Below are positions 1-4,836 of a stretch of 7,546 nt of DNA, piece after piece. Source of the stretch: Vicinamibacteria bacterium. Its GTDB lineage: Bacteria > Acidobacteriota > Vicinamibacteria > Vicinamibacterales > UBA2999. Every line of letters starts with the position of its first letter. Positions within the stretch are counted from its first letter, which is position 1. The notes below the pieces were generated by a model. The model worked only from the letters and a program-made list of their open reading frames with translations, had not been told where the DNA came from and did no database searches. The DNA is taken from positions 1 to 7,546 of the forward strand of contig JAICEG010000261.1 in the NCBI GenBank assembly GCA_025924295.1, written 5' to 3'. The position numbers were made by a program, and so were the translations under genes.

Positions 1-182
1 GCCACGATCCCGAACGGTCGGTCGTCAACAGCTGGCACCAGGCGCACGCCGTCGCCAATCTCTTCATCGTCGACGGCAGCTCGTTCACGACATCGGCAGG
101 CGTGAACCCGACGTCGACGATTGGGGCGCTCGCGCTCCGCGCCGCAGAGGGCATCTGGAGTCGCCGGGGGGAGTGGACGTAG
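1..182 (+). CDS. C-terminal end of a GMC-family FAD-dependent oxidoreductase (partial)
   Basis: Reading from base 3, an open frame of 59 residues ends at TAG 180-182; the start lies left of the window. Visible motifs are RSVVNSWHQAHAVANLF, then IVDGSSF and TSAGVNPTSTIGALALR. These match the C-terminal block of GMC oxidoreductases, particularly the gluconate 2-dehydrogenase/sugar dehydrogenase FAD subunit type, in which the block contributes to FAD binding and the Asn of the VNPT motif belongs to the His/Asn catalytic pair. The family usually has more than 500 residues, so only about a tenth is seen here and the substrate cannot be inferred. The gene converges on arsM with 42 bases between them. 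No functional link to arsenic is indicated. Confidence 0.85.
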   Translation, partial: HDPERSVVNSWHQAHAVANLFIVDGSSFTTSAGVNPTSTIGALALRAAEGIWSRRGEWT

Positions 183-200
183 GCGGCGGTGCCCGCCGCC
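182..200. terminator. Perfect GC-rich hairpin between convergent genes; possible bidirectional terminator
   Basis: GGCGGCGG (182-189) and CCGCCGCC (193-200) form a perfect 8-bp stem with a 3-base TGC loop. It begins on the last base of the oxidoreductase stop codon and lies in the 42-base gap before the arsM stop. Neither strand has a T-tract after the stem, so this is not a canonical intrinsic terminator. The convergent position makes a role in ending transcription or protecting 3' ends reasonable, but this is inference. Confidence 0.35.
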
Positions 201-224
201 AGCTTGTCGCGAAGGCACGTGATT

Positions 225-1070
225 TCACGCGCAGCAAGTCGGTCCACAGCAGGCTTTCAGCGCCACCGGCTTCGTGGCGCGGACGAATGCGCTCATGATT
301 CGACCATCGATCGCCGCCAACGTCGCACCGTCCGATAGCCCTGCGTCCTGAAGGAACTGCTTCGCGTCGGCCGCGCGAAAAACGCGCGTTGGCTCGATGT
401 CAATCGCTTCAAACCCCGCACTCGACAACGTGCTCCGGTACGTCGATTCTTCCAGAGCCCCGGCGACACAGCCGACCCAGAGTTCCATGCTCCGCCGCAG
501 TTCCGGCGGGACGTCGTCACCCCTCACCACGACGTCAGAGACTGCAAAGCGTCCCCCTGGCTTCAGCACCCGGAACGCTTCGGCGATCACGCGGTCCTTG
601 TCGACGGACAGATTGATCACGCAGTTCGAGATGATCACGTCAACGGAATTGTCGGGAAGCGGGATGCGCTCGATCTCGCCTGTGAGGAACTCGACGTTGG
701 TGAGGCCCGACGCCGCCTGGTTCTCGCGGGCGAGCGCCAGCATCTCCTCGGTCATGTCCAGGCCATAGACCTTGCCTGTCGGCCCCACACGCCTGGCGGA
801 CAGCAGCACGTCGATGCCTCCGCCGGAGCCAAGATCCAGCACGGTCTCACCGGCTTTCAACTCCGCCAGTGCCGTCGGGTTGCCGCAGCCCAGAGAAGCC
901 AGTAGCGCTTCCGCGGGCACACCTGCGGCCTGCGTGTCGTCATAGAGATTCGATGTGATCGGGTCCGGTCCACACGAGCTGCCACAACCACATCCCGCCT
1001 TCGCGCCGCTCCGGGCCTCGCGCGCCGCCTCGCCATACTTCTCCTGAACGGCTTTCTTGATCGCGTCCAT
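225..1070 (-). CDS. arsM: Arsenite methyltransferase ArsM
   Basis: This is a SAM-dependent As(III) methyltransferase of 281 aa, a usual length for bacterial ArsM. It is cytosolic and converts arsenite stepwise to methylated, partly volatile arsenicals. The SAM-binding motif I is VLDLGSGGGID (residues 77-87). The three conserved arsenic-binding cysteines of the family fit C62 (GCGNP), C150 (SNCVINL) and C201 (GCVAGAL). An extra Cys cluster lies at the N terminus (C27, C29, C33 in CGCGSSCG) and another at the C terminus (CCGPTCCA). The frame is open far upstream, but the start chosen is ATG 1070: it has AGGAG at 1083-1079, 8 bases upstream, and the protein then begins MDAIKKAV as in relatives. 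An in-frame ATG at 1088 lacks a ribosome site. The gene is divergent from arsR, and its promoter is covered by the ArsR operators. Function is confident; substrate range is not visible. Confidence 0.95.
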   Translation of the reverse strand: MDAIKKAVQEKYGEAAREARSGAKAGCGCGSSCGPDPITSNLYDDTQAAGVPAEALLASLGCGNPTALAELKAGETVLDLGSGGGIDVLLSARRVGPTGKVYGLDMTEEMLALARENQAASGLTNVEFLTGEIERIPLPDNSVDVIISNCVINLSVDKDRVIAEAFRVLKPGGRFAVSDVVVRGDDVPPELRRSMELWVGCVAGALEESTYRSTLSSAGFEAIDIEPTRVFRAADAKQFLQDAGLSDGATLAAIDGRIMSAFVRATKPVALKACCGPTCCA

Positions 1071-1078
1071 GTTGCACA

Positions 1079-1083
1079 CTCCT
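1079..1083 (-). promoter_or_regulatory. Ribosome binding site that fixes the arsM start
   Basis: On the minus strand AGGAG is followed by 8 bases and then ATG at 1070. It supports that start over the in-frame ATG at 1088, which has no comparable sequence upstream. Confidence 0.75.
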
Positions 1084-1085
1084 GT

Positions 1086-1111
1086 CATATATTCGTCTTT
1101 GCGAATATATG
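1086..1111. promoter_or_regulatory. ArsR operator 1 (perfect 10-6-10 inverted repeat)
   Basis: CATATATTCG (1086-1095) and CGAATATATG (1102-1111) are perfect reverse complements around a 6-base spacer, in the divergent region between arsM and arsR. AT-rich palindromes with TTCG/CGAA cores are typical targets of ArsR/SmtB-family repressors. The site covers the -10 box of the arsM promoter and a possible -35 box for arsR. That ArsR binds here is inferred from position and symmetry. Confidence 0.8.
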
Positions 1112-1127
1112 CGTGCCGTGATAGATT
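1099..1127 (+). promoter_or_regulatory. Weak candidate promoter of arsR
   Basis: TTGCGA (1099-1104), a 17-base spacer and TAGATT (1122-1127) match the sigma-70 consensus at four of six positions in each box. The predicted start near 1134 would leave only about nine bases before the arsR ATG, so the message would be almost leaderless. No better plus-strand promoter is visible in the divergent region. Confidence 0.35.
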
Positions 1128-1133
1128 CGTCAA
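1104..1133 (-). promoter_or_regulatory. Sigma-70-like promoter of arsM embedded in both operators
   Basis: Read on the minus strand, TTGACG (1133-1128) is followed by an 18-base spacer and TATATT (1109-1104). Each box matches the sigma-70 consensus at five of six positions. The expected transcript start is near 1097, giving a leader of about 27 bases that contains the AGGAG site. The -35 box lies in operator 2 and the -10 box in operator 1, so repressor on either site should block RNA polymerase. Confidence 0.65.
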
Positions 1134-1145
1134 GGCGAATATATG
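1120..1145. promoter_or_regulatory. ArsR operator 2 (imperfect copy overlapping the arsR start codon)
   Basis: GATAGATTCG (1120-1129) and CGAATATATG (1136-1145) form a 10-6-10 inverted repeat with two mismatched pairs. The right half is identical to that of operator 1, and the two 26-bp sites agree at 21 positions. They are 34 bp apart. The site covers the -35 box of the arsM promoter on the minus strand, and its last three bases are the ATG of arsR. Confidence 0.75.
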
Positions 1146-1571
1146 AAGCGTCCCTCGACCGTGAAGAGCCGGGCGGCAGTCGACGAGCTCGAGAACCTGT
1201 TCAAGGCGCTGGCCGACAAGACACGCCTGCGCATCCTCGCCCTCCTTGGCAACAACGAGGTGTGCGTCTGCCACATCCACGACAGCCTGGGACTTCCGCA
1301 GCCCACCGTCTCCCGCCATCTCGCGTATCTCCGTAAGAGCGGCCTGGTCGCCGCCCGCCGCGACGGTGTGTGGATGCACTACCAGGTGTCGCGATCGCTG
1401 AGTCCCGTGACTCGAGGCGTCGTCGCTGCCGCGGTGGACGCGCTGCAGCAACTGCCAGCGACGAATCGGGATCTGAAACAGTTTCAGCGTTCGTTCGGAC
1501 AGCTGTACGTCCTCGACAGCCCCGCTGGTGGGACATGCTGCGCGCCCCGCGTGCAGGAGTCCCAGCCATGA
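1143..1571 (+). CDS. arsR: ArsR-family arsenic-responsive repressor
   Basis: This 142-aa winged-helix repressor releases its operators when it binds As(III) or Sb(III). A typical ArsR core starts at LFKALADKTRLRILALL (19-35). The metal-site helix contains VCVCHIHDSLG, with C41 and C43 aligned to the CxC of the E. coli ELCVCDLC motif; the third Cys of that motif is His46 here. The recognition helix is PQPTVSRHLAYLRKSGL (52-68). A vicinal pair C132-C133 near the C terminus could supply the third thiol. The start is ATG 1143, with a weak AAGG (1132-1135) inside the operator 2 spacer; an in-frame GTG at 1161 is an alternative. The stop overlaps the arsN start (ATGA at 1568). It is the first gene of the plus-strand ars operon and should repress both itself and arsM. 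Confidence 0.93.
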   Translation: MKRPSTVKSRAAVDELENLFKALADKTRLRILALLGNNEVCVCHIHDSLGLPQPTVSRHLAYLRKSGLVAARRDGVWMHYQVSRSLSPVTRGVVAAAVDALQQLPATNRDLKQFQRSFGQLYVLDSPAGGTCCAPRVQESQP

Positions 1572-1996
1572 TCGAATCCGCGACGGATCGCGACCTCCCC
1601 GAGATCCGCGCGCTGCTCGAGCGGTTGCAGTTGCCGCTCGCTGGTGTGGATGAGCATCTGACGACCATGCTCGTCGCAAGGGAGGGCGGCCGAGTCGTCG
1701 GCACCGCCGGGCTCGAACTCTATGCTGGTGGTGCTCTCCTGCGATCCGTCGCCGTCGAACCGTACAAGCAGGGCAAACAGCTCGGGCATCAGCTCACCGA
1801 CGCGGCGTTGCACCTGGCCACGGCACACGGTGTCAACGCTGTCTTCCTGTTGACGACCACGGCTGAACGGTTTTTCCCGAGGTTCGGTTTCGAACAGATC
1901 GACCGCGAGCAGGTGCCGCCGTCCGTTCGAGCGTCGGTGGAGTTTCAATCGGCGTGTCCGGCATCAGCGATCGTCATGCGGAAGCAGCTCCAATGA
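1568..1996 (+). CDS. arsN: ArsN-type GNAT N-acetyltransferase
   Basis: This 142-aa GCN5-related acetyltransferase resembles ArsN, found in ars operons. The family member ArsN1 is known to acetylate the amino group of the arsenic antibiotic arsinothricin using acetyl-CoA; whether this copy does so is inference. Visible features are the beta4 strand LLRSVAVEPYKQ (57-67), followed by the acetyl-CoA pyrophosphate loop QGKQLG (67-72), and a C-terminal block FLLTTTAERFFPRFGF (93-108) and SVEFQSACPASAIVM (123-137) that is typical of ArsN. The loop is unusual: the consensus Q/R-x-x-G-x-G/A has Gln70 where glycine is expected. The start ATG 1568 overlaps the arsR stop and has AGGAG at 1555-1559, 8 bases upstream, inside arsR. 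The stop overlaps the next start (ATGA at 1993), so translation is probably coupled on both sides. Confidence 0.85.
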   Translation: MIESATDRDLPEIRALLERLQLPLAGVDEHLTTMLVAREGGRVVGTAGLELYAGGALLRSVAVEPYKQGKQLGHQLTDAALHLATAHGVNAVFLLTTTAERFFPRFGFEQIDREQVPPSVRASVEFQSACPASAIVMRKQLQ

Positions 1997-2700
1997 CTGC
2001 CGATCGTTCTCGACGACTCACAGCCGAGGCGATCGGCACTGCGATGCTGCTCGCGGCGGTCGTTGGGTCGGGCATCATGGCCGATCGACTGTCGAACGGG
2101 AACGGAGCAATCGCATTGCTGGCCAATGCGGTCGCAACCGCCGCCGCACTGGTTGCGTTAATCCTGACGTTCGGTCCCATCTCGGGTGCCCACTTCAATC
2201 CTGCCGTGTCCATCGCCGACGCCTCACAGGGTGGCCTTCGCTGGGAAGACGTTCCTGCGTACGTCGCGGCGCAGGTTGTTGGAGCTGTCCTGGGAGTGTG
2301 GCTCGCGCACGCGATGTTCGGCGAACGACTCTTCATGCTCTCCGTCCACGCGCGGAGTGGGCCGGGGCAGCTCGTCAGCGAGTTCGTCGCGACATTTGGC
2401 CTGGTGTCGGTGATCTGGGGATGTTCGCGGCGCCGAGCAGATGCCATTCCATTTGCCGTCGCCGCCTACATCGCCGCCGCATACTGGTTCACCGCGTCGA
2501 CGTCGTTTGCGAACCCGGCCGTCACTCTCGCGCGCGCGTTGACCGACACCTTTGCCGGTATTCGTCCGCTCGACGTGCCGGGGTTCGTCGTCGCGCAGTG
2601 TGCGGGCGCAGCCGCTGCGACCGTCCTGTTTCGGTGGCTCGCGCCATCGCCATCGCGATCGGTCACCGCGTCTTCGCGCACTGAAGTGTCCGCATCATGA
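1993..2700 (+). CDS. aqpS: Aquaglyceroporin of the AqpS type (arsenite channel)
   Basis: This 235-aa inner-membrane MIP-family channel has two NPA boxes: HFNPAVS (NPA at 69-71) and FANPAVTLAR (NPA at 174-176), the second followed by the selectivity-filter Arg181. Hydrophobic segments at about 10-30, 40-60, 88-110, 126-143, 150-167 and 195-215 fit the six-helix plan. AqpS in Sinorhizobium meliloti passes arsenite produced by ArsC outwards; the context here (between arsN and arsC, with no ArsB or Acr3) points to the same role. The start ATG 1993 is preferred because it forms the ATGA overlap with arsN and has GGAAG at 1980-1984; an in-frame ATG at 1954 would add 13 polar residues and a long overlap. 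The stop overlaps the arsC start. Substrate range (arsenite, glycerol, methylated arsenicals) cannot be read from the sequence. Confidence 0.9.
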   Translation: MTADRSRRLTAEAIGTAMLLAAVVGSGIMADRLSNGNGAIALLANAVATAAALVALILTFGPISGAHFNPAVSIADASQGGLRWEDVPAYVAAQVVGAVLGVWLAHAMFGERLFMLSVHARSGPGQLVSEFVATFGLVSVIWGCSRRRADAIPFAVAAYIAAAYWFTASTSFANPAVTLARALTDTFAGIRPLDVPGFVVAQCAGAAAATVLFRWLAPSPSRSVTASSRTEVSAS

Positions 2701-3101
2701 AGACGGTGCTCTTCGCGTGCGTCCACAACGCCGGCCGCTCACAGATGGCCGCCGCGTGGTTCAATCTGTTGTCCAATCCTGCCAGGGCGCGAGCAATCTC
2801 TGCCGGCACAGATCCAGGACCGCAGGTCCATCCTGAAGTTGTCGTGGCGATGAGCGAGGTCGGCGTCGACCTGTCGGGCGCGTCGACGGCAAAGCTGACC
2901 ACGGAGCTCGCGCAGCAGGCGGAAATGTTGATCACGATGGGTTGCGGCGATCAGTGCCCGGTGGTGCCGGGGCTGAAACGCGACGATTGGCCGCTCGAGG
3001 ACCCGAAGGGCAAGCCGATCGCTCGTGTGCGCGAGATTCGGGACGAGATTCGCCGGCGGGTCGAGACGCTGCTCGCACACGAAGGCTGGCGCAATACGTG
3101 A
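2697..3101 (+). CDS. arsC: Arsenate reductase ArsC, low-molecular-weight phosphatase type
   Basis: This 134-aa cytosolic enzyme reduces arsenate to arsenite. The P-loop C8-VHNAG-R14-S is the CX5R nucleophile motif of the LMW tyrosine phosphatase fold (as in Staphylococcus pI258 and cyanobacterial ArsC), unlike the glutaredoxin-fold ArsC of E. coli. The resolving cysteines are probably C83 and C87 in MGCGDQCPVVPG, and the acidic motif DDWPLEDP (96-103) carries the general acid Asp. Regeneration by thioredoxin, glutaredoxin or mycothiol cannot be distinguished from the sequence. The start ATG 2697 overlaps the aqpS stop (ATGA) and has no strong ribosome site of its own, so coupling to aqpS translation is likely. 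It is the last gene of the operon; no intrinsic terminator follows in the 39 bases before the next, convergent gene. Confidence 0.95.
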   Translation: MKTVLFACVHNAGRSQMAAAWFNLLSNPARARAISAGTDPGPQVHPEVVVAMSEVGVDLSGASTAKLTTELAQQAEMLITMGCGDQCPVVPGLKRDDWPLEDPKGKPIARVREIRDEIRRRVETLLAHEGWRNT

Positions 3102-3140
3102 CTCTTCTACTCCTCTAGATGATCCACACTCCGTGGCACG

Positions 3141-3617
3141 TCAGCCGCGCCGTGCCGCCTCGATCGTCGCAACGTCGATCTTCTTCATCGGCATCATCGC
3201 CGCGAATGCGCGTTGTGCCTCGGCACCCCCGGCCGCAAGCGCGTCGGTCAACACGCGCGGCGTGATCTGCCAGGACAGTCCCCATCGGTCCTTGCACCAG
3301 CCGCACTGACTCTCCTGGCCGCCATTGCCGACGATCGCGTTCCAGTAACGGTCCGTCTCTTCCTGATTGTCGGTCGCGATCTGAAAGGAGAACGCCTCGC
3401 TGTGCTTGAACTCCGGACCGCCATTCAGACCGAGACACGGAACGCCCAACACGATGAACTCCACCGTCAGGACATCCCCCTTCTTGCCGCTCGGATAGTC
3501 GGCCGGTGCCCTGCGCACAGCGGTCACCTTACTGTCTGGAAAAGTTGCGGCGTAGAAACGCGCCGCGTCCGCCGCATCCTTGTTGTACCAAAGGCAGATC
3601 GTGTTCTTTGACGTCAT
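3141..3617 (-). CDS. VOC-superfamily (PhnB-like) protein
   Basis: This 158-aa protein belongs to the glyoxalase/bleomycin-resistance fold, in the PhnB-like group often labelled '3-demethylubiquinone-9 3-methyltransferase domain'. That label is historical; most members have no proven enzymatic role. Recognisable blocks are ICLWYNKDAADAARFYAATFPDSKV (first part, 7-31), VLTVEFIVLGVPCLGLNGGPEF (49-70), EAFSFQI, then GWCKDRWGLSWQITPRVL (106-123) and the C-terminal MMPMKKIDVATIEAA (141-155). The length is normal for the family. The start ATG 3617 has AGGAG (3627-3623) 5 bases upstream. It converges on arsC and follows the NTF2-like gene on the same strand after a 147-base gap. No tie to arsenic is shown. 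Confidence 0.88.
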   Translation of the reverse strand: MTSKNTICLWYNKDAADAARFYAATFPDSKVTAVRRAPADYPSGKKGDVLTVEFIVLGVPCLGLNGGPEFKHSEAFSFQIATDNQEETDRYWNAIVGNGGQESQCGWCKDRWGLSWQITPRVLTDALAAGGAEAQRAFAAMMPMKKIDVATIEAARRG

Positions 3618-3764
3618 CGGCGCTCCTTCGTGCGGTTCAGGTCGAACACCACGTTCTCCGCAGTTCAGCCGTGGCTACGATCAACGGCCTGCAAGTGATG
3701 GACCGACGAGCACGACGAGCTGAGCAAACGGCCGTAGCGCTGACGCGCTGACCACGCGGTTCGC
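3618..3764. other. Non-coding gap between two minus-strand genes
   Basis: These 147 bases contain the ribosome site of the VOC gene (AGGAG, 3627-3623) and a tandem GCGCTGAC repeat (3737-3744 and 3745-3752). AGCGC (3736-3740) and GCGCT (3745-3749) within it can form a 5-bp stem just downstream of the NTF2-like gene. No T-tract follows. I see no clear promoter and no integron attC core. Confidence 0.4.
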
Positions 3765-4184
3765 TCACCGATTCGGAATTACATTGGCGTGGCGCGCAAC
3801 AATGCGCCAGTCCGCCCCTTCCCTCTTCCAGATGTTCGTGAACCGCCGCCGGATGGTTCTGCCGGCCACCAGCCCGGCGCTGGGCGCGTCACTGAGCGGA
3901 GTCACCGTCTCCAGACCCATGATGAACACGAAATCGCCGTCGGCGCGCATGAACTCGATCTCGCGATCGAACCGCGAGAAGTTGATGATGCCGGAATGCA
4001 CGAACGTATCGAGGTTCGCTCGTCTGCCGATGACGACCTGGTTGTTTGGTGCGTTGACGGTCATGTGTTCGGACCACAGCCGCTCGAGCGTGGGGACATC
4101 CCGGGCGAGAACGGCGATCCTCTCCTGATCGTCGAGCTCGCGCACGCGCGCTTCGTCCGGGGTTCGATTCTGTTCCCTGCTCAT
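3765..4184 (-). CDS. NTF2-like (SnoaL/DUF4440-type) protein
   Basis: This 139-aa protein has the NTF2-like cone fold as judged by its pattern: an N-terminal helix VRELDDQERIAVLARDVPTLERLW (14-37), the strand entry MTVNAPNNQVVIGRRANLDTFV (41-62), and the closing strands FTNIWKREGADWRIVARHANVI (115-136). Families of this kind include small-molecule isomerases, hydrolases and many uncharacterised proteins; no catalytic role can be assigned. The ATG at 4184 has no good ribosome site. An overlapping upstream reading frame from ATG 4228 encodes a short hydrophobic peptide (MRSAVALLLVGMPVR) and stops in TGA overlapping this start, which may mean coupled translation or a frameshifted signal peptide. 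An extended -10 promoter lies at 4248-4240. Confidence 0.75.
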   Translation of the reverse strand: MSREQNRTPDEARVRELDDQERIAVLARDVPTLERLWSEHMTVNAPNNQVVIGRRANLDTFVHSGIINFSRFDREIEFMRADGDFVFIMGLETVTPLSDAPSAGLVAGRTIRRRFTNIWKREGADWRIVARHANVIPNR

Positions 4185-4185
4185 C

Positions 4186-4228
4186 TGACCGGCATACCGA
4201 CCAGCAGGAGTGCGACGGCACTTCTCAT
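4186..4228 (-). other. Short hydrophobic leader-like reading frame ahead of the NTF2-like gene
   Basis: ATG at 4228 starts MRSAVALLLVGMPVR, ending in TGA that overlaps the ATG of the NTF2-like gene by two bases (the stop itself covers 4183-4181). The composition (an Arg followed by a run of Ala, Val and Leu) is like the front of a signal peptide, but it is short, lacks a cleavage site, and is out of frame with the next gene by one base. There is no clear ribosome site. It could be chance, a coupling leader, or the remains of a secretion signal split off by an indel. Confidence 0.25.
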
Positions 4229-4239
4229 GACCTGCGCAA

Positions 4240-4248
4240 ATTCTAGCA
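4240..4248 (-). promoter_or_regulatory. Candidate extended -10 promoter for the NTF2-like gene
   Basis: On the minus strand TG (4248-4247), one base, then TAGAAT (4245-4240; five of six consensus matches) forms an extended -10 element. No good -35 box lies 16-18 bases upstream, as is allowed for this class. The expected start is near 4233, a few bases before the short hydrophobic reading frame at 4228. Confidence 0.4.
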
Positions 4249-4285
4249 GCTAGCCCGGGCGTCGCCGTTCTCGTCGAGCCGCTTC

Positions 4286-4775
4286 ATGGCTCTTGGCAGC
4301 CCAACGGCGGGTGGTGCGGCATCGGACGCGTTGCTCTGCATACTGCGGGAAGCGCGCGACATCGCCGCCGGCGACGCCGACACCATCGCACGTGTGCGGG
4401 CGCAGATGCCACTCGTTGACCTGCCCCTGACACAGCGCAACGCGCAACTCGTGATCGCACGCGAATACGGCTAGGGCCGGCTGGCAGGACCTGACCGCTG
4501 AAGTGAGCAAACGCCTCGGCAAGGGGTTGGCGTGGGCGGCAACGCAGGCGCGAGGCGCCATTCACGACAACGACGTCGAACGCCTGAAGCAACTGTTGAC
4601 CGAATACCCGGCGTTGCTGGCGTGGCAAGACAACGACTGGGACAGCAACCGCTGGAACGGTACCGCACGGAGTTGGGCGTTCCACGCCGCGAACGACGAG
4701 AAGATGGCGCAGTGGCTGGACGACGCGGAACGGCAGCGGGAGAACACGGCGAGGGCGCCAGGGCCTCCGGCCTGA
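4286..4775 (+). pseudogene. Frameshifted and shortened ankyrin-repeat-type gene
   Basis: Two adjoining frames look like one gene. The first (ATG 4286 to TAG 4472-4474, 62 aa) ends in QRNAQLVIAREYG. The second frame, open across 4473-4502 and ending at TGA 4773-4775, continues AGWQDLTAEVSKRL and then ARGAIHDNDVERLKQLLTEYPALLAWQ. In the bacterial ankyrin-type family I recognise, 'AQLVIAREYGF-x-x-W-x-x-L' is one continuous stretch followed by an ankyrin-like 'A-I-x-x-x-D-x-x-x-L-x-x-L-L-x-x-x-P' helix pair. Exactly four bases (4472-4475) stand where one codon is expected, so a single-base insertion would explain the break. Both frames are GC-rich at third positions. The second part ends early (about 165 aa in all) without further ankyrin units. 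A sequencing error is an alternative, and so is a separate short gene from GTG 4503. Function unknown. Confidence 0.55.
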
Positions 4776-4836
4776 AATGAGCACCGCTCGGGACGCCGTT
4801 CACGCACTGCGAGAATCATCGGCCCACCAGTCCCCT

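Noticed and set aside
1370..1567. N-terminal extension of arsN beginning inside arsR
   Set aside because: It lies over the coding sequence of arsR in another frame. The GNAT domain starts at ATG 1568, which has AGGAG and an ATGA overlap.
1071..1679. Upstream extension of the arsM frame (long N-terminal part reading through arsR and into arsN on the opposite strand)
   Set aside because: It is antisense to arsR and arsN, is rich in Arg and His with no domain, and a good ribosome site marks ATG 1070 as the start.
3135..3156. GGCACG / CGTGCC inverted repeat around the end of the VOC gene as a terminator for the convergent arsC and VOC genes
   Set aside because: The stem is only 6 bp with a 10-base loop, it includes the stop codon and coding bases, and no T-tract follows on either strand.
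3618..4285. Integron cassette array suggested by the mixed small genes (VOC, NTF2-like, ankyrin-type)
   Set aside because: No attC-like core sites are visible between the genes, orientations differ, and no integrase gene is present.
4284..4784. 166-residue minus-strand frame opposite the ankyrin-type gene
   Set aside because: It is dominated by Arg, Pro and Val with no recognisable motif, as expected for an antisense shadow in high-GC DNA.
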